Part shown: positions 21,735-30,898 of the stretch, one piece after another
Position numbering within the stretch: position 1 is the stretch's first letter
Layout: every line of letters begins with the position of its first letter
IMG/VR virus record: IMGVR_UViG_3300031999_000102
Coordinates: 1 to 36,119 of that record
DNA length: 36,119 nucleotides
Strand: one strand, 5' to 3'
Origin: a virus
Made by a program: the position numbers and the translations under genes
The notes under the pieces: model-generated
Told to the model about the DNA's origin: nothing
Databases searched by the model: none
Seen by the model: the letters and a program-made list of their open reading frames with translations, nothing else

Positions 21735-21896
21735 CTACCTCTTGCGTTTCGGCTCGCGCAGCTCGATCACATCTGATGGCAGTTTCACTGCCGGCTTGGG
21801 GCGCTCCAGAGCTACCCGGAGCGCCCTCAACTCAGCCAGCACCGCCGCCAGGTACAGTGCCTCTACAGACACCGCCTTTGGCAGTGGCTCTATCAC
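21735..21896 (-). CDS. Small helical protein, 53 aa
   Basis: GTG 21896 overlaps the capsid stop by GTGA, and the frame ends at TAG 21735-21737, two bases before the next gene. The sequence is one long charged helix (S-V-E-A-L-Y-L-A-A-V-L-A-E-L-R-A-L-R) with a basic tail. Coupled to the capsid gene; possibly a minor head protein. Confidence 0.5.
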   Translation of the reverse strand: MIEPLPKAVSVEALYLAAVLAELRALRVALERPKPAVKLPSDVIELREPKRKR

Positions 21897-23032
21897 GGTC
21901 CGACCTGTGCGTAACAGAAGCGGTGATCCAGCTGCGCTCCGCCGAACACCATGCGCACGCGGTAGAAGATGTTGTCAGTGGCAAAGTCCCCGCTGAACGC
22001 ATTCAGCAGGCCCCCGCCTCCGCCAACGGCCACTTTGTCACTAGCCTTCATGCAGATTTCGGGGTCTTCGTACCCGGTCAGGAACGCCATCTCGATCGAT
22101 GCTCCCTGGCTGGGATCGCCGAACACATACCACGTGGTATCGTTCGTCCCGCTCACGTCCACCACCTGCAGGTAGGGATCAACATGGAGTTGGATCCCCA
22201 ACTGCGGGATGATGTTCGTGGTCGGCTGCGGGACCGCCACCGCCACAACATTGGTCCACGTCTGTTGCGCGCTGGTGAGGATCTGCCGCGCCGTGAATTC
22301 TAGTGATGGCGGCACTACCAGATGGATGCCACGCACGCTGATTGGCTCCCCGTTGGGATCGGTCTGGAGCGCCATTAGCGCGAGGGTTGCCTCCAGGTTG
22401 GCGATACTCAGTGGCAGCACGCCCAGGTTGGTGATCAGTTGACCGTCTGCCGGGTCTGCCAGCGCTATGCCGAACAATGTCGCGCTCGGCCCCGCTGCCG
22501 CCGCATACAGGCTCGTTACGGCACGCGACACCGATCTCTGAGCCGCCGTCGCAAAGCGAGTGGCCAGGTCAGAGAACGCACCCATCGAGTCGTTGATCAC
22601 CGCCTCCCAGGAGATGTCGAACTGCCTACCATATTTCTTGAGCCGGATGTCGTAGTGGCCGGTGCCCACATCGGCTACATAGTATTCGCTTTTCTCGGCC
22701 ACTTCCGGCAAGAGGTTGTCGTTGCCGTACACCTTGTGACGCTCGTGAATGTTGAAGTTCGGCAACCGGCTGACCTTGGTGTACGGCCTCCAGTCGCCGA
22801 GCACTGCCCTCCAGTTGGCCAGCATCTCGCGCTCGATGGCCACGCCGAACAGCGTCGGGAAGTCGCTGGTCGTGATGACCTCCTTGAGCATATACTCGTG
22901 CCGATATGACGGCATACGCTCGCGGTTCGCCAGGAGGTCGATCACCCTGGCTACAGCGGCCTCGTTGACTGGCTGCGCGCCCAGTGGCACGTAGCCCTTC
23001 CAATTCTCCATGAGTTGTAGAAATTCAGGCAT
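21893..23032 (-). CDS. Major capsid protein, 379 aa
   Basis: Length, position between protease/scaffold and connector genes, and the general pattern fit an HK97-fold capsid protein. N-terminal arm: residues 1-60. The body includes F-D-I-S-W-E-A-V-I-N-D-S-M-G-A-F, I-H-L-V-V-P-P-S-L-E and W-Y-V-F-G-D-P-S. The end has F-Y-R-V-R-M-V-F-G-G-A. The F-D-I-S-W-E / I-N-D block is seen in Mu gpT-like and related capsid families. Start overlaps the upstream gene by 8 bases. Confidence 0.8.
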   Translation of the reverse strand: MPEFLQLMENWKGYVPLGAQPVNEAAVARVIDLLANRERMPSYRHEYMLKEVITTSDFPTLFGVAIEREMLANWRAVLGDWRPYTKVSRLPNFNIHERHKVYGNDNLLPEVAEKSEYYVADVGTGHYDIRLKKYGRQFDISWEAVINDSMGAFSDLATRFATAAQRSVSRAVTSLYAAAAGPSATLFGIALADPADGQLITNLGVLPLSIANLEATLALMALQTDPNGEPISVRGIHLVVPPSLEFTARQILTSAQQTWTNVVAVAVPQPTTNIIPQLGIQLHVDPYLQVVDVSGTNDTTWYVFGDPSQGASIEMAFLTGYEDPEICMKASDKVAVGGGGGLLNAFSGDFATDNIFYRVRMVFGGAQLDHRFCYAQVGP

Positions 23033-23303
23033 CTTTCACCTCCGTAGTGTTCTCGGCGGCCGCTTTTTGTTTGGCCGCTTCTTGTCTGGCCTTCGCTATC
23101 GTCTCTCTCAGGTCGATGTCCTTCTTCACCGCATCATTGGCTATCTGGGCGCCTTCGAGTTTTCCCAGGAGTTCATCGAGCTCTTCGATCTCCCGGGTCA
23201 ACTGAAGTCGCCGGTAGGCCAGGTCTTTGATCTGAGCCACAACCTGTTCCTGGCGCCCTTTCAGATTGTCGATCACCGGATCGCCAGTGATTATGATCTC
23301 CAT
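23025..23303 (-). CDS. Coiled-coil protein, 92 aa
   Basis: Almost entirely heptad-like helix (I-K-D-L-A-Y-R-R-L-Q-L-T-R-E-I-E-E-L-D-E-L) with a Lys/Ala/Glu-rich C terminus. Directly precedes the capsid gene and overlaps it. Could be a scaffold helper or an internal head protein; assignment by context only. Confidence 0.55.
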   Translation of the reverse strand: MEIIITGDPVIDNLKGRQEQVVAQIKDLAYRRLQLTREIEELDELLGKLEGAQIANDAVKKDIDLRETIAKARQEAAKQKAAAENTTEVKDA

Positions 23304-23312
23304 TTCGCGTTT

Positions 23313-24377
23313 CTAGACCCACGGGATGACGGGGATGGCATAGAGCGTGCCATCGATGTAGATCGGGATTTCATGAGTCTTGGCGGCTATCCCTGTGACC
23401 TCCGCCTTTAGGCCCGCGCCCCGCCCGATCTCGGTCTGGAACCAGGCCTGCTTTTGGCCCAAACTGCCATCGCCCATGCACTGGAATATCGACTGCATTG
23501 CGGGCTGACAGCCTCCACCGCCCATATTCACCGAGATCCCAAAGGACTCCGTGATAGTGCCCGACACCTCGTTGGAGATGGCGACATACAGACCGTACAA
23601 CCGCGTCCAAACTGCGGCTGCATGGTTGGCGTGGGTTTGGAATCGTCCGGCATACAGGTCGCCGCCCGTCGAGTGCTGGCTGTCCTCAAGCCGGACATAG
23701 ATGCCACTCATGTCCTCGTCCACATTCAGCGGCGCCTTGAGGCCGATGAACGCTTTCAGCCAGGCGTATTCGCGTCCATAGGATTCCTGGACGTCCCCAC
23801 CGGCAGCGGCCCGCATACCCGCGATGTCGATGTCGTGGTTGTGGCTAGTGGGAACCTGGCCCACCAGGGTCAACGAGCCGACGTTGATCGTGTCCAGGAT
23901 GTTGGGCGACCAGTGGACCTTGACTGCAACTAGGGTCGCCGCAGTCAGTGATGCATCCACGTCACCAAGTAGGTACCCAAACGGAACCCACTCATGTGGG
24001 TCATCCTGGCCGCTCAGGGTGTTCACCTGGCCTGCGGTCTTGCAGATATAGACCGGATCGCCAGCATGCAGCGCCCATGCCGCGCCGTTCAGGGTGCCAT
24101 CAGAGACGCAACCGAGCACATTCAGGAACCAGATCCCCTCGGTGTCGATGGAGATCAGGTCGGTCGCGGCGGCTGCGCTCTTCAGCGCCACCCCGACGCC
24201 GTTCATCCAGCCGCTCCCCACGCCGAACAGGACGGGATCGCCCTTGTCTACAAGGGCGTCCGTCGCGTGGTATGGGTGGATCAGGTACGACTCTTCGAGG
24301 GTCAGATGCCGCCCCTCGTAGGTGCTGGAGAGTTCGTCTCCAGCCTCACGTCCCGTTGCAAGATACAAAGCTGGCAT
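23313..24377 (-). CDS. Capsid-region protein with N-terminal decoration-like domain, 354 aa
   Basis: ATG 24377 follows AGGAGG. Residues 1-155 are clearly related to the upstream gene (Y-E-G-R-H-L-T, L-V-D-K-G-D-P-V, T-E-G-I-W-F-L-N-V, L-V-A-V-K-V-H), a pattern like DUF2190-type capsid decoration modules. Residues 160-354 are a separate domain (G-D-L-Y-A-G-R-F-Q-T-H-A-N) that may form a surface knob. Probably a head decoration or cement protein. Confidence 0.6.
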   Translation of the reverse strand: MPALYLATGREAGDELSSTYEGRHLTLEESYLIHPYHATDALVDKGDPVLFGVGSGWMNGVGVALKSAAAATDLISIDTEGIWFLNVLGCVSDGTLNGAAWALHAGDPVYICKTAGQVNTLSGQDDPHEWVPFGYLLGDVDASLTAATLVAVKVHWSPNILDTINVGSLTLVGQVPTSHNHDIDIAGMRAAAGGDVQESYGREYAWLKAFIGLKAPLNVDEDMSGIYVRLEDSQHSTGGDLYAGRFQTHANHAAAVWTRLYGLYVAISNEVSGTITESFGISVNMGGGGCQPAMQSIFQCMGDGSLGQKQAWFQTEIGRGAGLKAEVTGIAAKTHEIPIYIDGTLYAIPVIPWV

Positions 24378-24398
24378 TTCGTTTACCTCCTAGTTTTG

Positions 24399-24869
24399 TC
24401 ATGGTGGTGGAAACAACCACCACGGAAACAGAATCTGGAATGCGTGGACCTTGACCGCGATCAGCCACGTTTGGCCGGCATCCACTGGACCGAGTGCGTG
24501 GCCGAATGGCACCAGCGTAAAATCATCGCCGATGGCTGCTGTCGCAGGGTCAATGAAGAGCATGTCACCGACCCAGATCGCGCCCATCCCCTGGAGATTG
24601 GCGGTCACGTTGAAGTACCAGACCCCCTCGGTCTCGACGGGGATAATGTCGTCTGTGCTGTTCGCGCTGCGCAACGCCACGCCCACGAGACTGTAGCCCG
24701 CGATCACTGGATCGCCTTTGTCCACGAAGCCGTCAGGATGCCACGGGTGGACGAGCAGGTCTTCATAGATGTTGACGTGCCGGCCCTCCAGCGTCGAGGA
24801 GCCTTCGCCGCCCTCATGCCGATAGGTTGCGTCGTAAGGTGTCCGCTGTCGCCCGCCTGGTCCAGTCAT
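24399..24869 (-). CDS. Decoration-like protein, single-domain paralogue, 156 aa
   Basis: Consists only of the domain shared with residues 1-155 of the downstream 354-aa gene: L-E-G-R-H-V-N, F-V-D-K-G-D-P-V, T-E-G-V-W-Y-F-N-V, L-I-A-V-K-V-H. The two look like a duplication followed by domain gain or loss. Located between the protease/scaffold and capsid genes. The last residues (P-W-W-L-F-P-P-P) are hydrophobic. Confidence 0.6.
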   Translation of the reverse strand: MTGPGGRQRTPYDATYRHEGGEGSSTLEGRHVNIYEDLLVHPWHPDGFVDKGDPVIAGYSLVGVALRSANSTDDIIPVETEGVWYFNVTANLQGMGAIWVGDMLFIDPATAAIGDDFTLVPFGHALGPVDAGQTWLIAVKVHAFQILFPWWLFPPP

Positions 24870-24878
24870 CCTCGCTCC

Positions 24879-26609
24879 TTACCGGCCCTGTGCCGCGAAT
24901 CCAGCCAGCCGCTCAGCCTCAGCCTCCGGCTTGCCCTGCCTGAGATACATCCCCTTGAACGACTCCTTGAGCTGGGCCTTGCCGTCGGGCGGAGGACTGC
25001 CGCCCATGCCAGTGATCCGCCCCGACCCCGCGACCTTAGCGATGTAATCCAGCTCCGACTTGATCGCAGCCTCGATGACCGGCCTGTAGGCAGCCTCGTC
25101 GAGCTTGCCCTCTTTGATCACAGGCTTGGCACTGAGAACTTCCAGGAGCCGCTTTTGCGTCAACTCCGGCACATCCGGCGGCATCGCAGCCGCCACGAAA
25201 GCGCGCGCTTCTGCCAGCAGCGCCGTCTCTTTGAGCCGCGCGTTCTCCGTCTTCAGCACGGCATTCTCGTCCGTCAACTTTTTGGCCTCTTCTGGGGTCA
25301 CTTGGATCTCCTTTCTCGGCATGGCTTTCTGCCGCGCCGACTCGAACAGACTGAGTATCTGACCACCAGCGCCGGGAACCGTTACCGCGTCAATGGATTT
25401 GGCGCTGACGATTTCCTGAACGATCGGCCCGGATTTCCCCTCAGCTTCACCGGGCTTCGCTTTTCCTAGTGCTCGGATAGACATCCCGATGTGGGGCGCC
25501 AGTTCCTCCAATGCCGCCCGATATGGTTCAAACACCTTCATGTCCGCGTAAAGCCCTGGGCCTGCGGGGCCATCCTCTTCGTATACGGCATCAGTGATCA
25601 ACTCACCTGCCAAGTCGCGGAGCGAACGTTCCGGGCGCTCGGATTCCTCAGTGGCCGTCGGATGATCCCAAAATGACTGAGTCTTGGCCTTGAATACCTT
25701 AGGGCCATCTCGCGCGAGCACCTCTGGCGAGTAAAATCCAGAGCTGCCCCAGCCCGGCTGGATAATGCGGATTCGCGCTGTGCCATCAGGTCGGAGCGCC
25801 TTTTCGACAAGGGGCACACAGTCACCGATAAGAGCGGCCTCAGTGATCGGTTCCTCCTCGCTCTCCTCATTACCCTCCCGAATCGCAGGCGGCATCTCGT
25901 CGTCCTCTTTGTCCGGGTTCGCTTTCTTCCATGCCGCCCGGACCTTCGCCTTCACTGCCGGCAAGTCCTCAGCTGGGATCTGCACCTTCTGACCGCGGAA
26001 CCCCTTGCCCAATGCGGCGCACGCAGCGCCGACAATTGCGGGGTCAGGGTCACCAGCCGGGACCGAAACGAGTCTGAGTTTCCATTCGCTCGGCTTGTCC
26101 GAGGGCGTATAGCCGAAGTCGGATTTGAAATAGGCTTTGCCGTCCTCAGTTTTTGTCGGCTTGTCAGCCTCCTCATCATCCTCGTCCGCATCGTCACGTT
26201 CGGCCTCAGTCGCAGCCTCCGGTTCCGCGTCCGCCTCCAGGTCCTTCCACGTCTTCCGCATCGCGGTACGCAGGTTCTCGATCTGTTCCTTGAGCGCATT
26301 GGGCAGGGCTTTCTCACCAAGCAGCGCGTGCGCCGCCCGAAGGAATCCCTGTACCGCGGCCTTGATTGTGGCCGCCTCCTCCAGGCGTTTCGCCTCGATC
26401 CGCGCTTTGCCGTTCTTGCTCACATTCACCTCCTGGATGGCAGCGTTGGCCTGCCTGATAGCACTGGCATCACAGACATCTTGCTCGCCACCATCCGCGA
26501 TACAGTTCTCTCGTGCAGTGTTCGCCACGGCGACCCACTGTTTCTTCTGCTCGTCAGTCAGCCCAGCCTTGTGCTTGTTCACGTCCGTGACGGCCCAGGG
26601 CATGGTCAT
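24879..26609 (-). CDS. Head maturation protease with scaffold region, 576 aa
   Basis: ATG 26609 overlaps the MuF-like stop by ATGA. Residues 1-60 (M-P-W-A-V-T-D-V-N-K-H, K-Q-W-V-A-V-A-N) resemble a ChaB-like fold. Residues 115-160 are an acidic linker. About 170-250 repeat another small charged domain. Residues 265-430 fit a prohead protease domain (F-W-D-H-P-T-A, G-L-Y-A-D-M-K-V-F, H-I-G-M-S-I-R-A-L-G, V-T-V-P-G-A-G-G). Residues 440-576 are coiled-coil scaffold. It would assemble with and then cleave capsid precursors. Catalytic residues are not certain; His in D-H-P and the S-I-R-A serine are candidates. Confidence 0.7.
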   Translation of the reverse strand: MTMPWAVTDVNKHKAGLTDEQKKQWVAVANTARENCIADGGEQDVCDASAIRQANAAIQEVNVSKNGKARIEAKRLEEAATIKAAVQGFLRAAHALLGEKALPNALKEQIENLRTAMRKTWKDLEADAEPEAATEAERDDADEDDEEADKPTKTEDGKAYFKSDFGYTPSDKPSEWKLRLVSVPAGDPDPAIVGAACAALGKGFRGQKVQIPAEDLPAVKAKVRAAWKKANPDKEDDEMPPAIREGNEESEEEPITEAALIGDCVPLVEKALRPDGTARIRIIQPGWGSSGFYSPEVLARDGPKVFKAKTQSFWDHPTATEESERPERSLRDLAGELITDAVYEEDGPAGPGLYADMKVFEPYRAALEELAPHIGMSIRALGKAKPGEAEGKSGPIVQEIVSAKSIDAVTVPGAGGQILSLFESARQKAMPRKEIQVTPEEAKKLTDENAVLKTENARLKETALLAEARAFVAAAMPPDVPELTQKRLLEVLSAKPVIKEGKLDEAAYRPVIEAAIKSELDYIAKVAGSGRITGMGGSPPPDGKAQLKESFKGMYLRQGKPEAEAERLAGFAAQGR

Positions 26610-27430
26610 TTACCTCCCGCGCCCACGCGTCTCATCAGCAGATCGCATCGACAATACGGGTGTGCGAGCGGTTGCGCGTGCCCACTCGGAAACGCATCGT
26701 CGAATGGTATCCAGCCCGCATCCTGGTTCGACTGGCATTCAGGCGAAACTCGGTCATCGCCTACGGTCAACCAGCTCTTCTCCATCGTCAGGCCGGCATC
26801 CTGGAGGTCACGCGCCACAATCGCATTGCCCTCGACATAGGCGTTGCCTGCCTCGGTAACTGCAATACCATGCGCCCGACTGTCGATATGAAGTTGCGGT
26901 TTCCCGACTTTGAACTCCTCATAGCGCGCACTGATCTCTTTCGCGATCTGGTCATAGGACTTGCCATCTCTAACACCGTCGGTGACCACGGTTTTGATAT
27001 ATTCACGCGTCGTATCGTTCACTCCCTTGACCAACTCGGCCCCGTGCGCTTCCAGATAGGCCACAGCGCGCGGATTCTTCAGATCGAAACTCAGCCCTAT
27101 CCCTAGATCAACGCTCGCCTGCTTCGCGCCTGCCTCCAGGCCCGCGCCTGCTGCCGCTAGGATCGGGGCGATGAAACTCACCGCTGTCGCTTCTGCCGCA
27201 TGCTCAAACCACGGCCCCCACACATCATCGCCGAACTCGTCAGGTATGACCGCTCCCAGCATATCCCACGCGCTCATGAGCGCGTCACCCTGCTCCTCGA
27301 ACGCACCCTCCAGCGCCTTCTCAAGTTTCTTCTGGATACCGCCTACCGCCGCGTCACGGTCAACGGCGCGCGCTTCGAGCAGGAATATATCTAGCGCGTT
27401 CAGGACTGTGACCAGGCTACTTGTCGCCAT
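26606..27430 (-). CDS. MuF-like head morphogenesis protein, 274 aa
   Basis: ATG 27430 lies 14 bases inside the portal gene end. The C-terminal 100 residues are the Mu gpF domain: T-E-A-G-N-A-Y-V-E-G-N, K-S-W-L-T-V-G-D-D-R-V-S-P-E-C and P-L-A-H-P-Y-C-R-C-D. The N terminus is helical. Minor head protein associated with the portal; gene order portal-MuF-protease is standard. Confidence 0.85.
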   Translation of the reverse strand: MATSSLVTVLNALDIFLLEARAVDRDAAVGGIQKKLEKALEGAFEEQGDALMSAWDMLGAVIPDEFGDDVWGPWFEHAAEATAVSFIAPILAAAGAGLEAGAKQASVDLGIGLSFDLKNPRAVAYLEAHGAELVKGVNDTTREYIKTVVTDGVRDGKSYDQIAKEISARYEEFKVGKPQLHIDSRAHGIAVTEAGNAYVEGNAIVARDLQDAGLTMEKSWLTVGDDRVSPECQSNQDAGWIPFDDAFPSGHAQPLAHPYCRCDLLMRRVGAGGK

Positions 27431-29012
27431 TGCCACCCACCGTGAATTCGCGCAGCGATTCCCGGAGCTGTCTCGCTGCGTTGACCATGCGTGCCTCCGT
27501 GGTCCCCGCTTCGCCCTCCGGGAACATCGCTTCCAGCGCCCCGTCCACATCCGGTTCTCCAAGTGCAGTCAGGAGCATCCGCGACAGCACCTTCATGTCC
27601 GGGATGGTGCCTGCCGACACACCTGCGCCGCCCAGCGTGGCTGCTTGCACGATCGCCTGGACGCTCGCCTGTACGTCATGTTCTAGAATCGGCGGGAATG
27701 TCACATGAATCGAGGCGTCGCGCTCCTCGGCCAGTGTCACTATCGGAGTACCATCATCCTCTTCCTCAATAGTGCCTTTCAGCGTCCCCGCCCTCACTGC
27801 CTGCTCGACGACGTAGCCGAGAATGGCACTGAACACGTCGGCCCACAGTATCTGCCGGTTGCGCATCTGAAGCTCAGTCGGACGGTCCAAGCTCTTGGCG
27901 GTGGCGAGCGTTCCCACTGAAACGTCGCCGTAGAAACTTTCCGGGAGGCCCTGGGCTGCCGCGACCATCAGCAGCAGCCGCCGCCCGTCCTCTGCGGAGA
28001 CGTTCGCGCCGCCGATGCGCAGCGGGTCCAGTTTCACATCCTGGCCGCCGATGAAGGTGGCGCCAGTCACGGGCGGCGGGTTCATCTCGCTACTACTGGA
28101 ACCGTAGGTGGTCGCCAGCTTCGTCTTGGCCGCTGCGATGCCCACCTTGCCCCCAGGCACGGTGAGCCTGTAGGCAAAGCGCGAATAGGCGCGGGTAATG
28201 GTCGCCCAGTCCTCCAGGAACGATTTGTACGCCTTGGCCCAGTCGATGGCGGCGTACACCTCAGACACGCCGAACCGCATCGTCGAGAGTTTGTTCACGG
28301 CCACGTGGTAGACCGGCGTGTCCCACTGCACTGCGCTAGTACCGATGGTCTTCGGTTTCGCTTTGGGCCGGTAGCGCCAGTCAGGGTAGAGTGCGGTCTT
28401 GGCCGTCGCCGTGCCCGATAACTCCTGCTCGCTCCAGGAGCGCTTGTAGAACCACGCGTCTTTGCTGTCCTCCGGGTTGCAGATGATGTCCGGGACCTCG
28501 TCGAATGGGATGGTGCGCACCCTCACGCGCCCACTGGCGCGGTCAGTGAAGAACACGAAGAACAGGTTTGCGTAGACCGCCAACTCCTGTTCTTTGGTCA
28601 TCATCGCTTGGTGCGATGTAAGTTCCGTCTGGTTCTTAGCATCGTCCAGGAAGCCTTGCACTACGGCGTTGACCTCTTCATCGGCAGCGCGGATGCTGAT
28701 GCCCTGGCCGAATACGTAATGGCTTTGGACGCTGACCCCACGTTTGACCAGTGGGTTCTTGAGCCAGCCCAGGAGCGCAAGCTCGCAGATAGTCGTGAGT
28801 GCGTCACGGCTGAACTCGCGCGACGTATCGCCAGTGAGCCGCTGCCATCCCTGGTCTTCCAACTGAAATTCAAGCGCGGGCAGCCGCTCAAGCAGCAGCT
28901 CGAAATTGTCCACCAGTGCGCGATCAACCAGCACGGTTTCACGCACGACTGGCGCGGGCAAGGGCCGCTCCTGGAGCTCTACCGTGGCCTTACGGTGTCG
29001 GGTCTTGCTCAT
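27417..29012 (-). CDS. Portal protein, 531 aa
   Basis: ATG 29012 overlaps the terminase stop by ATGA. Layout, length and position fit a portal that forms the dodecameric DNA channel. Visible blocks: W-L-K-N-P-L-V-K-R-G-V, L-F-F-V-F-F-T-D, I-P-F-D-E-V-P-D-I-I, A-A-Q-G-L-P-E-S-F-Y-G-D-V-S-V-G-T, L-E-H-D-V-Q-A-S-V-Q-A-I-V. Confidence 0.85.
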   Translation of the reverse strand: MSKTRHRKATVELQERPLPAPVVRETVLVDRALVDNFELLLERLPALEFQLEDQGWQRLTGDTSREFSRDALTTICELALLGWLKNPLVKRGVSVQSHYVFGQGISIRAADEEVNAVVQGFLDDAKNQTELTSHQAMMTKEQELAVYANLFFVFFTDRASGRVRVRTIPFDEVPDIICNPEDSKDAWFYKRSWSEQELSGTATAKTALYPDWRYRPKAKPKTIGTSAVQWDTPVYHVAVNKLSTMRFGVSEVYAAIDWAKAYKSFLEDWATITRAYSRFAYRLTVPGGKVGIAAAKTKLATTYGSSSSEMNPPPVTGATFIGGQDVKLDPLRIGGANVSAEDGRRLLLMVAAAQGLPESFYGDVSVGTLATAKSLDRPTELQMRNRQILWADVFSAILGYVVEQAVRAGTLKGTIEEEDDGTPIVTLAEERDASIHVTFPPILEHDVQASVQAIVQAATLGGAGVSAGTIPDMKVLSRMLLTALGEPDVDGALEAMFPEGEAGTTEARMVNAARQLRESLREFTVGGNGDK

Positions 29013-30316
29013 ACCGGCGATATTTCCACGCGCTCGGCGAGGCTGACCACATCCTCGCTCTGCGCTTCCTCTCCGAGCATGAGCTCCGTCAGCACCCAGA
29101 CCAGTGCATCCAATCTGTCGGGAGACTTCTCGGCCCCCGGCACCCACTGGCAGAGTTGGTCTTCCAGGTCGGCGAACGTGCCCACATGATGGACGCGCTT
29201 CTGTTCGTACAGTGCAGAGATCGGCTCAGCGCGCGCCTGTTTGCCGCGACTGGCGTGGATAGCCCGGTATGGGATGTTTCGGTCCACTACTCTGAGTGTG
29301 TTCTCGACCATATCCCCGCCATTGTTCACCTCAGCCACGATGCGGTCAGCCCTGAGCGTGTGATAGGCGGCAATCGCCTCTCTCGCCCATCCGTCAGGAC
29401 TGGCGCGGAGCGACCGGTCATCGAGGACGTATCCGTGACCGTCCACGCCCAGGCCCGCTACCACGATGCCCGTTTCATCGCTCTCCTCAGTTGCCGTAAC
29501 TGCCGGGTCGATGGCCACGACCACCCGCACCAGGTCCGGCGCTTTCATGACGCGGGTCTCTTCCAGCAGGTCTCGTTTCCACAGCGCCCCCGGCGCATCC
29601 TCTAGGAGCTTCGCGTACAACTCCTGCTGACCCAGCCTAGTGTTCTCATATCGCCGGATGATCTGCCCGAAAAACGCGGGCGCCAGGTTCGCCCTGTTGT
29701 CGTATGTGCTGGCCGTCGTGACGACGGTAGTCGGTTGTTTGAGCAGATCCCGGATCACGCGCACCGGCCTCGGCGTCGTCGTGACCACACAGCGCGGGTC
29801 ACGCCCCAAGCGTAGCCCCAGCATTAGCATTGCCCAGGCCTCGTCCGCATATCGCCACACTGCAAGTTCGTCCGCCCATGCCCCATCATGCTGTGGTCCC
29901 CTGAGCCTGTCTGGTTCATCTGCGCTATACGTCGTGCCAATCGCGCCATTCGGCCAGGTGAGCCTGCGCTTGCTCGGCTCGTACACCGGGCGGAACCAGG
30001 GCGCCGCTTTCGGCAGCAGTCCCGACTCGCCCTCGACCATCACGTCGCGCGAGTCCGCCGCAGTGGGCGCCACCAGCGCCACCCTGCCCCACTGTCCCGC
30101 CTCGACACGGCAGCGGACGTGTTCGCCACCTGCGCGAGTCTTGCCAGCACCACGACCCGCTAGTAGCAACCAGGTTGTCCAGTTGCCCGGAGGCGGAAGC
30201 TGGTCAGGACGCGCATGAAGGCTCCAGCGGTGTCGCGCCTCCAGGGTCAGCGCCTCTAGCCGCTCTCGTTCTTGCGGCCTCAAGCAAGCCAACAAGCTCG
30301 GCGAGCAGTTCGCCAT
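29009..30316 (-). CDS. terL: Terminase large subunit
   Basis: Packaging motor. Walker A G-R-G-A-G-K-T (about 54-60), V-A-P-T-A-A-D motif, Walker B region with A-D-E (148-150), coupling T-T-T-P-R-P, then the nuclease domain with V-V-V-A-I-D-P (Asp270), D-R-I-V-A-E-V-N-N-G-G and D-R-L-D-A-L-V-W. It translocates DNA into the head and cuts it. ATG 30316 lacks a good ribosome site and overlaps the small terminase by about 110 bases, so the true start may be a nearby alternative codon. Confidence 0.93.
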   Translation of the reverse strand: MANCSPSLLACLRPQERERLEALTLEARHRWSLHARPDQLPPPGNWTTWLLLAGRGAGKTRAGGEHVRCRVEAGQWGRVALVAPTAADSRDVMVEGESGLLPKAAPWFRPVYEPSKRRLTWPNGAIGTTYSADEPDRLRGPQHDGAWADELAVWRYADEAWAMLMLGLRLGRDPRCVVTTTPRPVRVIRDLLKQPTTVVTTASTYDNRANLAPAFFGQIIRRYENTRLGQQELYAKLLEDAPGALWKRDLLEETRVMKAPDLVRVVVAIDPAVTATEESDETGIVVAGLGVDGHGYVLDDRSLRASPDGWAREAIAAYHTLRADRIVAEVNNGGDMVENTLRVVDRNIPYRAIHASRGKQARAEPISALYEQKRVHHVGTFADLEDQLCQWVPGAEKSPDRLDALVWVLTELMLGEEAQSEDVVSLAERVEISPV

Positions 30317-30608
30317 CCGCGAGATGTGAGCCGAATCGTTCACCATCGCTCGTCACGTCAAGGTTCTGGTATTCAGATGGCTTCCCAATGAGCCGATTCG
30401 CCAAGTCAGCAAATGTCGCTTGGTCTTTCCGTGCTCGTTGCCTGGCAGCGCGTACCATTTCACGCCATTCCTCCAGTGGTAACTCAGCCACGAGCGCATG
30501 TAGATAGCGTTCCTCAATAGCGCGACGAGGGCGGCCGCCCTTTTTCGCGCCTTCACGACTGATTGTGTTGCCCTGTGCAAATCGGCCACGTTCGTCACGT
30601 TCTGGCAT
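30204..30608 (-). CDS. Putative terminase small subunit, 134 aa
   Basis: Precedes and overlaps the large subunit. The basic N terminus (D-E-R-G-R-F-A-Q-G-N, K-K-G-G-R-P-R-R) and the following helices fit a DNA-binding small terminase of the DUF5681-like type, which recognises the packaging site. Start at ATG 30608 with GGAAG upstream. The C-terminal 30 residues lie in the overlap and are low in complexity. Confidence 0.7.
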   Translation of the reverse strand: MPERDERGRFAQGNTISREGAKKGGRPRRAIEERYLHALVAELPLEEWREMVRAARQRARKDQATFADLANRLIGKPSEYQNLDVTSDGERFGSHLADGELLAELVGLLEAARTRAARGADPGGATPLEPSCAS

Positions 30609-30810
30609 GGGATTTCTTCCGGTTTAGACCCGAGCCTTCTGGTTCCGCGCTCACGTTCAACACCACGCCCTGGCGCTGACACTCCATCAGCATCGCCGCT
30701 GCTGCGATAGCCGTTTCAGGCAGGTCGAGTGTCAGGCGGATGCCGCCATCGCAGAGCGTGCTCACTTTGTACACTGCGCCCTGGAACTCAATCGTCTCGG
30801 CCACTATCAC
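30595..30810 (-). CDS. Small hypothetical protein, first late gene, 71 aa
   Basis: GTG start (30808-30810), 14 bases after the terminator-like U-tract of leader C. One small beta-rich domain (V-A-E-T-I-E-F-Q-G-A-V-Y-K-V), then a helix (A-I-A-A-A-A-M-L-M-E-C). Overlaps the small terminase start. Function unknown; maybe a packaging helper or a short regulator. Confidence 0.55.
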   Translation of the reverse strand: MIVAETIEFQGAVYKVSTLCDGGIRLTLDLPETAIAAAAMLMECQRQGVVLNVSAEPEGSGLNRKKSHART

Positions 30811-30824
30811 CCGTCCGGAAATGC

Positions 30825-30898
30825 AAAAACCCGCGGTGCGGCTGTCGCCGCGCTCGCGGGTCTTCTCCGTAGAGCGTGAAGCTCTATGCTATTTGATT
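30825..30898 (-). terminator. Leader C: hairpin plus intrinsic terminator after the late promoter
   Basis: Downstream of promoter C the transcript would form TAGAGC-TTCAC-GCTCTA (30886-30870), then ACCCGCG (30861-30855) / CGCGGGT (30835-30829) enclosing GCGGC-GACA-GCCGC, followed by TTTTT (30829-30825). This is a full intrinsic terminator. It can stop messages arriving from the upstream small genes, but it also lies between the late promoter and its first gene, so late expression needs readthrough or antitermination. Confidence 0.75.

Noticed and set aside
23994-25469. Long rightward open frame of 491 codons
   Set aside because: Lies antisense to the decoration and protease genes, which have strong family signals, ribosome sites and tight spacing; it is a shadow of high-GC coding.
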